Below, one piece after another: positions 1 through 9,409 of a stretch of DNA of 64,000 nucleotides. The position numbers and the translations under genes were made by a program. Below the pieces are notes generated by a model. That model searched no databases and was not told where the DNA came from. It saw only the letters and a program-made list of their open reading frames with translations. Positions within the stretch are counted from its first letter, which is position 1. Each line of letters starts with the position of its first letter. This DNA comes from Thermobifida halotolerans (GTDB taxonomy: Bacteria > Actinomycetota > Actinomycetes > Streptosporangiales > Streptosporangiaceae): NCBI RefSeq assembly GCF_003574835.2, contig NZ_CP063196.1, forward strand, positions 3,596,001 to 3,660,000. The letters run 5' to 3'.

Positions 1-1561
<1,561 letters not shown>

Positions 1562-1592
1562 TCAAACCTTGCTCGGAAGGATGTTCCGGGGC

Positions 1593-1904
1593 TTACTTCT
1601 CGACGATCGCGAGCAGGTCGCGAGCGGAGAGGACGAGGTACTCCTCACCGTCGTACTTGACCTCGGTGCCGCCGTACTTGCTGTAGAGGACGACGTCGCC
1701 CTCCTTGACGTCCAGCGGGATGCGCTTGTCGCCCTCGTCGTCCCAGCGGCCCGGGCCCACGGCCAGGACCCTGCCCTCCTGCGGCTTCTCCTTGGCGGTG
1801 TCCGGGATGACCAGGCCGGACGCGGTGGTCTGCTCGGCCTCCAGAGGCTGGACGACGACGCGGTCCTCCAGCGGCTTGAGCACGGTCTTGGTGGCGGTCG
1901 ACAC
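1593..1904 (-). CDS. groES: Co-chaperonin GroES (Hsp10)
   Basis: The heptameric lid of the GroEL chamber. Its 103 residues begin [16 protein letters not shown] and include the GroES signature around [14 protein letters not shown] and the mobile-loop region with [10 protein letters not shown] chose GTG at 1904 because GGGGGAGG lies seven bases upstream and the N-terminus then matches the family. A start at 1955 would add 17 unrelated residues and cover the ribosome binding site. It is the first gene of the groES-groEL operon behind the CIRCE element. Confidence 0.96.
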   Translation of the reverse strand: MSTATKTVLKPLEDRVVVQPLEAEQTTASGLVIPDTAKEKPQEGRVLAVGPGRWDDEGDKRIPLDVKEGDVVLYSKYGGTEVKYDGEEYLVLSARDLLAIVEK

Positions 1905-2009
1905 GGTGTGACCTCCCCCTTCAGAATTTCTGAACAATGAATGGCATGCAGACAAAAGGGACGACCACGGCGGCCTGCCGTCGCGGGTGCCAGACCAACC
2001 TCGTCGCGG

Positions 2010-2036
2010 TTAGCACTCTACCCTTGAGAGTGCCAA
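2010..2036 (-). promoter_or_regulatory. CIRCE operator (HrcA binding site)
   Basis: TTAGCACTC, nine bases, then GAGTGCCAA. This differs from the canonical CIRCE inverted repeat (TTAGCACTC-N9-GAGTGCTAA) at one base. It sits about 105 bp upstream of the groES start and just downstream of the proposed -10 box, where bound HrcA would block initiation. Heat-shock control of groES-groEL by HrcA follows from established knowledge. Confidence 0.95.
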
Positions 2037-2042
2037 TACGAA

Positions 2043-2071
2043 ACAGTAGTCAGGTACATCCGGGTCGTCAA
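2043..2071 (-). promoter_or_regulatory. Promoter of groES-groEL
   Basis: On the minus strand TTGACG (2066-2071), a 17-base spacer and TACTGT (2043-2048) fit a housekeeping promoter. Transcription would start about six bases before the CIRCE repeat. The short divergent region also serves the plus-strand gene at 2098. Confidence 0.65.
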
Positions 2072-2097
2072 ACAACAGGTCACAGGGGAACGCGAAG

Positions 2098-3363
2098 GTG
2101 ACGAACAGGCAGCTCGCAGGGTTTCACGCGCTTCTGACACCGGTGGGGCGCCGCCTGCTCGAAGACGTCTCCCCGGGCGAGTCCGCGGCCGACCCGCTGA
2201 AGGCCGCGGAGCGGCTGCGCCGGCATCCGGCGCTGTCGGGCATGCGCCGCGACGCGGCCACCGACCTGGTCAACATGGTCCTGACCCAGACGCGGCTGCG
2301 CATGCGGGCCGAGGAGAAGTTCGGACCGCTCGCCGACCGCCTCTTCTTCACCCCCGACGGCCTGGAGCAGGCCACCCGTGCGCCGGTCGCGGCCCACCGG
2401 GCGCGCCGCTTCGCCGAACTGGCCGCCCCGGACGCCGCGCCGGTGGCCGACCTGTGCTGCGGGATCGGCGCCGACCTGCTCGCGCTGGCCGGTGCGGGGC
2501 TCGCGGTGGAGGGCGTGGACCTGGACCCGCTCACCGCCGCCGTCGCCGAGGCCAACATCGGGGCGGCGGGGCTGTCGGAGCGGGCCCGGGTACGGCTCGG
2601 CGACGCCACCGAGATCCGCGCGGCGGAGTACTCGGCGGTGTTCTGCGACCCCGCCCGGCGCGGACGGCGCGGACGGGTCTTCGATCCGCGCGCCTACTCC
2701 CCCTCCTGGGACACGGTCGTGGAACTGGCCCGGCGCGCTCCCGCCGGATGCGTCAAGGCCGCACCGGGCCTGCCCCACGAGTCGATCCCCGACGGCGTGG
2801 CGGCCGAGTGGGTCTCGGTGGACTGGGAGGTCAAGGAGACCGCGCTGTGGTTCGGGGCGTTCACCGGGACCGGAACGCCGTCCCGGCGGGCCACGCTCCT
2901 GCGGACCCGCACCGGTTCCGGCGAGGTGGAGACCACCACGCTGACCGGTCGCGGCCTCGGCGCGCCCCCGGTGTCCGAACCGCTGCGCTACCTGTACGAG
3001 CCCGACGGCGCGGTGGTCCGCTCGCACCTGGTGGCCGAGGCCGCGGCGGCCGTGGACGGCGCGCTCCTCGACCCCGCGATCGCCTACATCACCTCCGACT
3101 CCCTGGTGCGCACCCCGCTGTGCCGGGTCTACGAGGTGCGCGAGGTCATGCCCTTCTCCCTGAAGCGCCTCCGGGCCGCGCTGCGGGAGCGGGGCGTGGG
3201 GACGGTGACGGTCAAGAAGCGCGGTTCGGCGGTCGACGTGCAGCGGCTCCGCCGCGACCTGAGGCTGGCCGGTCCGGAGTCGGCGGTGGTCGTGCTCACC
3301 CGCATCGGCTCCCGGCCCTACTGCCTGCTGTGCGCCGAGGTCGGCTCCGAGGAGGCGGGGTGA
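2098..3363 (+). CDS. Class I SAM-dependent methyltransferase with THUMP-like C-terminal domain
   Basis: A 421-residue protein with a Rossmann SAM-binding core: VADLCCGIGADLLALA around residues 117-132 (motif I), then VEGVDLDPLTAAVAEAN (acidic residue that holds the SAM ribose). A putative motif [19 protein letters not shown], lies near residue 181. The last ~100 residues look like the THUMP-like domain found in actinobacterial proteins of this type, suggesting an RNA substrate. It starts at GTG after AGGGGAA and is divergent from groES across a 190-bp control region. The substrate is unknown; rRNA or tRNA base methylation is an inference from domain architecture. Confidence 0.85.
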   Translation: MTNRQLAGFHALLTPVGRRLLEDVSPGESAADPLKAAERLRRHPALSGMRRDAATDLVNMVLTQTRLRMRAEEKFGPLADRLFFTPDGLEQATRAPVAAHRARRFAELAAPDAAPVADLCCGIGADLLALAGAGLAVEGVDLDPLTAAVAEANIGAAGLSERARVRLGDATEIRAAEYSAVFCDPARRGRRGRVFDPRAYSPSWDTVVELARRAPAGCVKAAPGLPHESIPDGVAAEWVSVDWEVKETALWFGAFTGTGTPSRRATLLRTRTGSGEVETTTLTGRGLGAPPVSEPLRYLYEPDGAVVRSHLVAEAAAAVDGALLDPAIAYITSDSLVRTPLCRVYEVREVMPFSLKRLRAALRERGVGTVTVKKRGSAVDVQRLRRDLRLAGPESAVVVLTRIGSRPYCLLCAEVGSEEAG

Positions 3364-3447
3364 GCCGCGCGCCGCGGTCCTCCGGCCGCGCTCCCGTCAG
3401 GCCGCGGCGCCGCGCATAACGGTACGTACGGTTCTTTCGCCGTCTCA

Positions 3448-3476
3448 TGGGACAACGGCCGCCATGTCGTTAGACT
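3448..3476 (+). promoter_or_regulatory. Putative promoter of the coiled-coil gene
   Basis: TGGGAC (3448-3453), 17 bases, TAGACT (3471-3476). The -10 box is good for an actinobacterium and the -35 box is weak. It would give a leader of about 230 nt before the GTG at 3714. Confidence 0.4.
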
Positions 3477-3611
3477 GGCCGCGCTGAATGTTTCCCCCCT
3501 CGACCCGCGACCGGTACGGCGGGCGCTTTTCGGCCCGTTCGTGCGGGCTTCCCGCAACGGTGTTGTCGCCTACCCACCGTAGGAGAGCGGTTTCGTACCG
3601 CCACGTCGGTG

Positions 3612-3638
3612 GGTCTCCGCGGCAGCGCCGCGGAGACC
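3612..3638 (+). other. Strong hairpin in the leader of the coiled-coil gene
   Basis: A perfect 12-bp inverted repeat (GGTCTCCGCGGC and its complement) with a three-base loop, 75 bp upstream of the chosen start. No T-run follows, so it is not a classic terminator. It may be a transcript-stability or attenuation structure. Confidence 0.55.
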
Positions 3639-3713
3639 GCCGGACCGCGCGGGGACTCCCCGTCCGAAGTCGCCGAAAGGACGGGGAAGCGCCATATCCA
3701 AAGGAGCACCTCG

Positions 3714-5912
3714 GTGGAACAGACCAACCACAACTTCCTCAACGGGGGAGGTCAGGCCGGGATCTCTGATCGCATGCGGGAGCTGCTCTCCCGGGCTGCC
3801 CAGGAGCATCTCTCGGAGCAGAAATCGCAGGGCGCGATCACCGAGGAGATGCGTCAGCGGCTTGAGGGCATGGAGTGGCTGCTGCGCGAGTTCCGTGAAC
3901 GGGAACTGGCCGCACTGTCCGAGAACATCACCACGGTCAAGTCCAGCGTCGACGAACTGTCCACCCGTCCCCCCGAGTGGGCCGAGACGCTCGCGGAGCA
4001 CATCGAGCAGGTGGGCGTACGGGTCAGGCCGCTGTCGGAGATGGCTCCGCTGCGCTCGGACGTCACCGGGCTCGCCGGCGCTCTGGAGACCGCGCTGAGC
4101 CGTCTCGCGGAGCTCTCCGACACCGCCGCGCGCACCGCGGACCAGACCACCGCCCTCACCGAGCGGCTGGAGAGCCTGGCCGGTGCCGTCGACCTGCGCC
4201 TGTCCCGCATCGACGAGGCCATCGAGTCGCTGAGCACCCGGGCCGCGACCCTGGAGAACGCCGTGGAGTCCGTCGGGGAGCGCCTGGAGCGCCGCTTCGA
4301 CACCGCCCGTGAACTGGCCGTGGCCGACCACACCGCGCTCACCACCGCCCTGGACGAACAGCGCGAAGCCCTCACCGCACGCCTGGACGAGCAGCACACC
4401 GCCCTCGGCGAGACCCGCACCCAGCTCGAACAGCGCATCACCGACACCACCACCTCCCTCAACCGGGAAGCCGCCGAACGCCACACCGCGCTCACCACCG
4501 CCCTGGACGAACAGCGCGAAACGCTCACCGCACGCCTGGACGAGCAGCACACCGCCCTCGGCGAGACCCGCACCCAGCTCGAACAGCGCATCACCGACAC
4601 CACCACCTCCCTCAACCGGGAAGCCGCCGAACGCCACACCGCACTCACCACCGCCCTGGACGAACAGCGCGAAACGCTCACCGCACGCCTGGACGAGCAG
4701 CACACCGCGCTGAGCGGCACGCTCTCCCAGAGCGTGGAGTTCCTGACCACGCAGGCCGACGAGAACCACGCCGAGGCCACGGCCGCGATCGCCGACGTCA
4801 CCAGCGCGGTCGCGAAGCTGGACGGCGCCACCGGGGAGCAGCTCGGCGAGATGCGCGAGCAGTTGCGCAGGAACCGCGCGGAGCTGTCGGAGCAGTTGGG
4901 CGTCCAGCACGCGGAGCTGCGCGAGCGCGACGACGAGCAGCACGAGGCGGTGCTGAACCGGCTTGGTGAGGCCGCCGAGGCGCTGCGGTCGGCGATCGAC
5001 GACGGCCGCTCCGCGACCACCGCGGCGGTCGCGGAGCTGGCCTCCGCGCTGTCGGAGGCGCGGAGCGAGGCCAGGACGGACGTCGCGGCGCTGGAGGAGC
5101 GCGTCGCGGCCCGCGTCGAGGAACTGCGCGCCGCCGTGGCCGAGCACGTCCGTTCCCTCGGCGAGACCGTCGGGGAGCGCCACACCGCTCTGGCCGAGCG
5201 GTTCGAGGAGCACCGCACGTCCGTCCACGAGCGCCTCGACCAGCACGACCGCGAGTTGACGGAGCGGGTCGACGCCCACCTGGACGCCGTCACCACCAGG
5301 CTGGAGACCCAGCACGAGTCGCTGAGCGGCAGGTTCGAGCACGGGCTGGGCAACCTCGGCAGCCGCTTCGACACCTTCGAGGGCCGCTTCGACGGCAGCT
5401 TCGAGGGCATCGACGGCAAGCTCGACGGGCTGAACGGCCGCCTGGACGGCCTCGACGGCCGGGTCACCGGTGTGGAGGGCAAGTTCGACGGGGTCAGCGG
5501 CCACTTCGAGGGGGTCGACGGCCGCCTGGAGGCGATCGACGACCGGCTGGAGGCGGTCAACCAGCGCCTCTCCCAGCTCCCCGCCTCCATGGAGGTCAGC
5601 GAACTGCACCGGCGCCTGAGCGAACTGGTGGAGCGCCCGGTCATCGACCACGGCGACCGCCTCGACTCGCTCGGCCGCAAGCTGGACGAGGGCCTCGACC
5701 CGCTGCTGGGCGAACTGCGGGCCCGTCCCGACCGGCACGAGTTCGAGGAGACCATCAGCGAGGCCGTGGAGACGTCGCACGACGACATCACCAAGCGCCT
5801 GGCCGCCCTGGAGGAGACCATGCTCGCCCTGGCCGAGGCCCTGCTGCGCCCCGGCCGCGACGGCAAGAAGCGGCGCGCCGCCGCCGCGTTCGACGACGAG
5901 GACGACGAGTAG
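3714..5912 (+). CDS. Long repetitive coiled-coil protein, function unknown
   Basis: A 732-residue, mostly helical, charged protein rich in Glu, Arg, Leu and Thr. There is no signal peptide or membrane segment. GTG at 3714 is chosen because AAAGGAG lies eight bases upstream. Residues ~206-331 are built from a 51-residue unit (TALTTALDEQRE...REAAERH) repeated two and a half times. Residues ~545-625 have seven-residue repeats of the form F/L-x-G-x-x-D/E-G (for example GRFDG, GKLDG, GRLDG). The tail is KKRR followed by an acidic stretch. It resembles actinobacterial cytoskeletal or scaffold-like coiled-coil proteins, but I cannot name a family. It is followed at once by a terminator hairpin, so it is probably monocistronic. 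Confidence 0.85.
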   Translation: MEQTNHNFLNGGGQAGISDRMRELLSRAAQEHLSEQKSQGAITEEMRQRLEGMEWLLREFRERELAALSENITTVKSSVDELSTRPPEWAETLAEHIEQVGVRVRPLSEMAPLRSDVTGLAGALETALSRLAELSDTAARTADQTTALTERLESLAGAVDLRLSRIDEAIESLSTRAATLENAVESVGERLERRFDTARELAVADHTALTTALDEQREALTARLDEQHTALGETRTQLEQRITDTTTSLNREAAERHTALTTALDEQRETLTARLDEQHTALGETRTQLEQRITDTTTSLNREAAERHTALTTALDEQRETLTARLDEQHTALSGTLSQSVEFLTTQADENHAEATAAIADVTSAVAKLDGATGEQLGEMREQLRRNRAELSEQLGVQHAELRERDDEQHEAVLNRLGEAAEALRSAIDDGRSATTAAVAELASALSEARSEARTDVAALEERVAARVEELRAAVAEHVRSLGETVGERHTALAERFEEHRTSVHERLDQHDRELTERVDAHLDAVTTRLETQHESLSGRFEHGLGNLGSRFDTFEGRFDGSFEGIDGKLDGLNGRLDGLDGRVTGVEGKFDGVSGHFEGVDGRLEAIDDRLEAVNQRLSQLPASMEVSELHRRLSELVERPVIDHGDRLDSLGRKLDEGLDPLLGELRARPDRHEFEETISEAVETSHDDITKRLAALEETMLALAEALLRPGRDGKKRRAAAAFDDEDDE
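4331..4706 (+). repeat. 153-bp tandem repeat within the coiled-coil gene (about 2.5 copies)
   Basis: Copies begin at 4331, 4484 and 4637, exactly 153 bp (51 codons) apart and almost identical; the third stops after about 70 bp. The near-identity at silent positions indicates recent duplication or gene conversion. Copy number is likely to vary between strains by slippage or recombination. Confidence 0.93.
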
Positions 5913-5933
5913 TCCCCGCCGGAACGCACGCGC

Positions 5934-5963
5934 GAGGGGCCGGTCCGCGCGGACCGGCCCCTC
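5934..5963 (+). terminator. Terminator of the coiled-coil gene
   Basis: A perfect GC-rich inverted repeat (GAGGGGCCGGTCC and its complement) begins 22 bp after the stop codon. No T-tract follows, which is usual in high-GC actinobacteria. Confidence 0.7.
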
Positions 5964-6013
5964 TGCCGTCTGCTCACCGGCTCACAGGCCGGCTCCTTGT
6001 CACCGCAGCGGTG

Positions 6014-6368
6014 TCAGACCGCCGCGACCCTGCGCACAGCGGCCAGATCCCGCTCCAGGTTCCGGATGGCTCGAAGAAGCTGGTCGCGGTTGAGCACCGC
6101 ACCCGATCCGTCCGAGGCCGCCAGAGCGGCCTGCCGCACAAAAGCGGTGACCCTCATGTCGGCCCGCTCCGCGGCCTCTTCCAGCGCCTGCATCTTCCGC
6201 GTCCGGCAACCGGATGGACAACGTGATGTACCGGCCGCTCCGCCTGGGCTTGCGAGCAACCGTGACTTCCCCGCCCCCTTCGAGGTCGGCGAGGCCACGG
6301 TGAGTGTCGTGGTACTCCGCGAGTTCGGCCTCGCTCATGCCCTCGGTCGGGTCTTTGCCCTCAGCCAT
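6014..6368 (-). pseudogene. BrnA/CopG-like antitoxin, broken by a frameshift
   Basis: From ATG at 6368 the frame reads MAEGKDPTEGMSEAELAEYH and on to RRSGRYITLSIRLPDAE, typical of actinobacterial BrnA-like ribbon-helix-helix antitoxins. Near 6190-6195 the frame is lost. The rest of the domain (MQALEEAAERADMRVTAFVRQAA) continues in another frame to a stop at 6014. Joining the two would give a normal antitoxin of about 117 residues. Its start codon overlaps the toxin-like stop (TGATG), the layout of a brnT-brnA operon. A single-base sequencing error is an alternative explanation. Family assignment is by recognition and unverified. Confidence 0.7.
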
Positions 6369-6586
6369 CACACCTCCCGCGCCGTGATCGGGCGAACCCT
6401 GTCCCGTTCCTGGTCGTAGCAGACCACCACCACCGCCTTCCTTCCTCCGTCGGTGAAGGAGGAGACGATGAAACGACCGTGGATCTCGGGATGGCGCTTC
6501 CACCGATCCGGGTTGAACGGGACCTGCTCGATCTCCTCACGGGTCAACCGGCGTGTCGCACGGCCGAGATCGGCCTCGTCCTTCCC
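6368..6586 (-). pseudogene. BrnT-like toxin remnant, N-terminus missing
   Basis: An open frame, recognised by reading the minus strand directly, gives LTREEIEQVPFNPDRW, RHPEIHGRFIVSSFTD, KAVVVVCYDQERDRV and ends RPITAREV. These match the central and C-terminal parts of BrnT-like RNase toxins, including the closing R-x-I-T/S-A-R. A stop codon at 6589-6587 precedes it, with no ATG or GTG in frame; the first possible start is TTG at 6547. The N-terminal part normally present is absent. The frame overlaps the broken antitoxin by one base, so the pair looks like a decayed toxin-antitoxin module beside tsaD. Confidence 0.55.
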
Positions 6587-6622
6587 TCACGGAAGAGGAT
6601 CACAGCGACACCGGAGAATCCC

Positions 6623-7660
6623 TCACCCCGCCAGCACGCTGCTCACCGGCAGCGAGGTGTCGGTGGCCAGGTCCAGCGGGGACGGCGGCAGCCCGGCGGC
6701 CACGACCTCCGCGCCCAGGGCGGCGATCATCGCGCCGTTGTCGGTGCACAGCCGGGGCCGGGGCACCCGCACCTCGACGCCCGCCGCCGCGCAGCGCTCC
6801 TCGGCCAGCGCGCGCAGCCGCGAGTTGGCGGCCACCCCGCCGCTGATCACCAGGTGGTCCACGCCGTGCTCCCGGCAGGCGTCCACGGCCTTGCGGGTCA
6901 GCACGTCGGCGACCGCCTCCTGGAAGGCCGCGGCCACGTCGGGGACGCTGAGCGCGCGTCCCGCCCGGTCGGCGTCCTCCACCCAGCGGGCCACCGCCGT
7001 CTTCAACCCGGAGAACGAGAAGTCGTAGCTGCCGTCGCCCCACTTGCCGCGCGGGAAGTGGATCGAGCGGCCGTCGCCGTCGCGGGCCGCGCGGTCGATC
7101 GGCGGCCCGCCCGGGTAGGGCAGGTCGAGCAGGCGCGCCACCTTGTCGTAGGCCTCGCCCGCGGCGTCGTCCACGGTCTCGCCGAGCAGGTGCACGTCGG
7201 TGGCCAGGTCCCGCACCAGCAGCAGCGACGTGTGCCCGCCGGAGACCAGCAGGGCCACCACCGGTTTGGGCAGCGGGCCGTGCTCCAACTGGTCCACGGC
7301 GACGTGGCCGACCAGGTGGTTGACCCCGTACAGCGGCCGGTCCAGGGCCAGGGCGTAGGCCTTGGCCGCCGACAGGCCCACGAGCAGCGCCCCGGCCAGT
7401 CCGGGGCCCGCGGTGACCGCGATCGCGTCCACGTCGGACAGCCGCACCCCGGCGCGTTCGGCGGCCCGGCGCACGGTGGGCGTCATCGCCTCCAGGTGCG
7501 CGCGGCTGGCGACCTCGGGCACCACCCCGCCGAACCGGGCGTGCTGGTCGACGCTGGAGGCCACCTCGTCGGCGAGCAGTTCGCAGCCGCGCACGAAGGC
7601 GACCCCGGTCTCGTCACAGGAACTCTCGATCCCCATGACCAGGGGAGGGACAGTGGTCAT
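6623..7660 (-). CDS. tsaD: tRNA N6-adenosine threonylcarbamoyltransferase TsaD
   Basis: Transfers the threonylcarbamoyl group from TC-AMP to A37 of ANN-decoding tRNAs (t6A), working with TsaB and TsaE. The 345-residue protein has the ASKHA nucleotide-binding fold and begins [19 protein letters not shown]. Metal-binding His115 and His119 sit in NHLVGH, and a second conserved segment [13 protein letters not shown] lies near the C-terminus. Its ATG overlaps the rimI stop codon by four bases (ATGA), indicating translational coupling in the order tsaE, tsaB, rimI, tsaD. Confidence 0.97.
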   Translation of the reverse strand: MTTVPPLVMGIESSCDETGVAFVRGCELLADEVASSVDQHARFGGVVPEVASRAHLEAMTPTVRRAAERAGVRLSDVDAIAVTAGPGLAGALLVGLSAAKAYALALDRPLYGVNHLVGHVAVDQLEHGPLPKPVVALLVSGGHTSLLLVRDLATDVHLLGETVDDAAGEAYDKVARLLDLPYPGGPPIDRAARDGDGRSIHFPRGKWGDGSYDFSFSGLKTAVARWVEDADRAGRALSVPDVAAAFQEAVADVLTRKAVDACREHGVDHLVISGGVAANSRLRALAEERCAAAGVEVRVPRPRLCTDNGAMIAALGAEVVAAGLPPSPLDLATDTSLPVSSVLAG

Positions 7661-8115
7661 CGCTCTTCCTCAACGGGCTCCAGGCGGCGCATGACAACGG
7701 CGTCGGCGCCGACGTAGTAACCGGGGCGCACCCCGATCTCGGTGAACCCGAACCGGCGGTACAGGTCCTGGGCGCGCGGGTTGTCCGAGCGCACCTCCAG
7801 GAACACCGCGCTGATCCCGCGGCGGCGCGCCTCGTCCAGCAGCGCGGACAGCAGGGTGCGGCCGATGCCGCGCCCCCACCGGTCGGGGGCCACGGCCATG
7901 GTCTGCACATCGCCCTCGGGCGGCACCGCGCGCAGCCCCGCGTATCCGACGATCCGTCCCCCGTCGTCCCGGGCGACCAGGTAGTGGCGGTCGGGCTGGG
8001 CGAGTTCGTCGCGCAGCATCCCCTCGGTCCAGGCGTCGTCGGGGAACAGTTCGTGTTCCAGCGCCATGACCTCGGCGACGTCGTCGGCGGTCATCGGGCG
8101 CAACACGGTACTCAT
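7657..8115 (-). CDS. rimI: Ribosomal-protein-alanine N-acetyltransferase RimI
   Basis: A GNAT acetyltransferase of 152 residues. The acetyl-CoA pyrophosphate loop is visible as RWGRGIG (residues 79-85), after the beta-strand DVQTMAV, and the C-terminal [19 protein letters not shown] is typical of RimI. RimI acetylates the N-terminal alanine of ribosomal protein S18 in E. coli; other targets are possible in actinobacteria. It overlaps tsaB upstream by four bases and tsaD downstream by four bases. Confidence 0.92.
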   Translation of the reverse strand: MSTVLRPMTADDVAEVMALEHELFPDDAWTEGMLRDELAQPDRHYLVARDDGGRIVGYAGLRAVPPEGDVQTMAVAPDRWGRGIGRTLLSALLDEARRRGISAVFLEVRSDNPRAQDLYRRFGFTEIGVRPGYYVGADAVVMRRLEPVEEER

Positions 8116-8807
8116 CGGGTCCGCTCCAGTTCGGCCGCCGTGGGCTGGCGCACCCTCTTGGGCGCGCCCGGCTCCCGGGCGTCGGGGCGGCGCAGGTACA
8201 GCGGGCGCGGCTCGGGCAGTTCGACGCCGTCGAGCAGCGCGCGTACGGCGAGTTCACCGAGCGCGGCGGCCGACGGGTACAGCGGTTCGACCGCCTCCGG
8301 GTCCTGTCCGAAGACGTCGGCGTACAACCGCGCCCCGTGGCCGATCACCGGCGCTCCCCCGGGGTCGACGGCGGCGGGCCGGTCCACGGCGATGTCACCG
8401 ACCCGGGTGGCGGAGTCGGCGTAGCGCGCCCAGAACACCTCTTTGCGGCGGGCGTCGGTGGCGGCGACGAACGGTCCGGTGCGTCCCGACGCCCACGCGA
8501 GGGCGTCCAGGGTGGCCACGCCCACGCACGGCACGCCCAGCGCCTCGGCGAGGGCGTGCGCGGTGGCCAGGCCCACGCGCAGCCCCGTGTAGGGTCCCGG
8601 GCCGATGCCCACGGCAACGTGGGTGACGTCGGTCAGCGCGGTGTCGGCCGCGGCCACGACGGAGCGGATCTGGGGGGCGAGCAGTTCGCCGTGGCGGCGG
8701 GCGTCGACGGAGGAGCGGGCAGCGCGCACCCGCACACCGTCGGTCCCGGGTTCGCACAGTGCCGTGGTGACGGCGGGGGTGGCGGTGTCAAAAGCCAGAA
8801 GCAGCAC
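8112..8807 (-). CDS. tsaB: t6A biosynthesis protein TsaB
   Basis: A non-catalytic TsaD partner needed for tRNA t6A37. The 231 residues start VLLLAFDTATPAVTTALCEP and include VGIGPGPYTGLRVGLATAHA, the segment shared by TsaB and TsaD paralogues. I chose GTG at 8807 because LLLAFDTAT is the usual N-terminus; longer readings add a low-complexity arginine-rich stretch that overlaps tsaE. Its C-terminus overlaps rimI by four bases. Confidence 0.95.
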   Translation of the reverse strand: MLLLAFDTATPAVTTALCEPGTDGVRVRAARSSVDARRHGELLAPQIRSVVAAADTALTDVTHVAVGIGPGPYTGLRVGLATAHALAEALGVPCVGVATLDALAWASGRTGPFVAATDARRKEVFWARYADSATRVGDIAVDRPAAVDPGGAPVIGHGARLYADVFGQDPEAVEPLYPSAAALGELAVRALLDGVELPEPRPLYLRRPDAREPGAPKRVRQPTAAELERTR

Positions 8808-8818
8808 GGTCGACCAGC

Positions 8819-9316
8819 CTATTCGAGTTCGTCGGCGGAGAGGGCGGCCAGCGCTGTGCTCCAGCGGGCTCCGACGCGGCGGATCCGCACCGTCCGGGTG
8901 TCGTCGGCGTGCCGATCGATGGCGATCTCCAGGCGGTCGTCGCTGAGCCACTCGGCCATCCCCTCGCCCCACTCGACGACGGTCACCGCCTCCTCCATGC
9001 CCAGGTCGAGGTCGAGGTCGTCGAGTTCGTCGGGGCCGCCGAGCCGGTAGGCGTCGACGTGCACCAGGTCGGGGCCGCCGCCGAGGTTGGGGTGGGTGCG
9101 GGCGATCGCGAAGGTCGGCGAGGTGACGGGGCCGCGCACCCCGAGCCCCTCACCGAGTCCCTGGGTGAAGGTGGTCTTGCCCGCGCCCAGCGGCCCGGAG
9201 AGGATGAGCAGGTCTCCGGCGCGCGTCTCGGCCGCGACCGCGCTGCCCAGTGCGCGCATCGCGGTGTCGGTGGCGACGGTGACGGTTGTCGTGTCGGTCA
9301 AGGCGGTGTCGGTCAT
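8819..9316 (-). CDS. tsaE: t6A biosynthesis ATPase TsaE
   Basis: A P-loop ATPase that activates the TsaB-TsaD complex. The 165-residue form from ATG at 9316 has Walker A GPLGAGKT at residues 41-48, then the TSPTF switch segment and a conserved HVDAYRL. An in-frame GTG at 9388 would add 24 residues; neither start has a strong ribosome binding site, so the start is uncertain. It lies 11 bp upstream of tsaB and downstream of alr, an arrangement common in actinobacteria. Confidence 0.93.
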   Translation of the reverse strand: MTDTALTDTTTVTVATDTAMRALGSAVAAETRAGDLLILSGPLGAGKTTFTQGLGEGLGVRGPVTSPTFAIARTHPNLGGGPDLVHVDAYRLGGPDELDDLDLDLGMEEAVTVVEWGEGMAEWLSDDRLEIAIDRHADDTRTVRIRRVGARWSTALAALSADELE

Positions 9317-9409
9317 GTCCGTTCGGCTCACGGTGGTCGGCGGAAGGAGACGGGGGGTGTGGTCGCCGTACACCACCAGGGTAGGCACTGCGCGGAGCGC
9401 GCCGGACGG

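Larger units (their letters stand above)
3364..3713 (+). other. Leader and promoter region of the coiled-coil gene
   Basis: This 350-bp gap holds no convincing gene. It contains a promoter-like pair (3448-3476), a long proposed 5' untranslated region, a near-perfect 12-bp hairpin at 3612-3638 and the ribosome binding site AAAGGAG at about 3700-3706. An in-frame ATG at 3609 exists, but its codons would run through the hairpin and it lacks a good ribosome binding site. Confidence 0.6.

Noticed and set aside
3570-5977. Two minus-strand frames of over 700 codons opposite the coiled-coil gene
   Set aside because: The plus-strand gene has a good ribosome binding site, a promoter and a terminator; the mirror frames are Ser/Arg- or Leu/Val/Gln-rich artefacts of the repeats.
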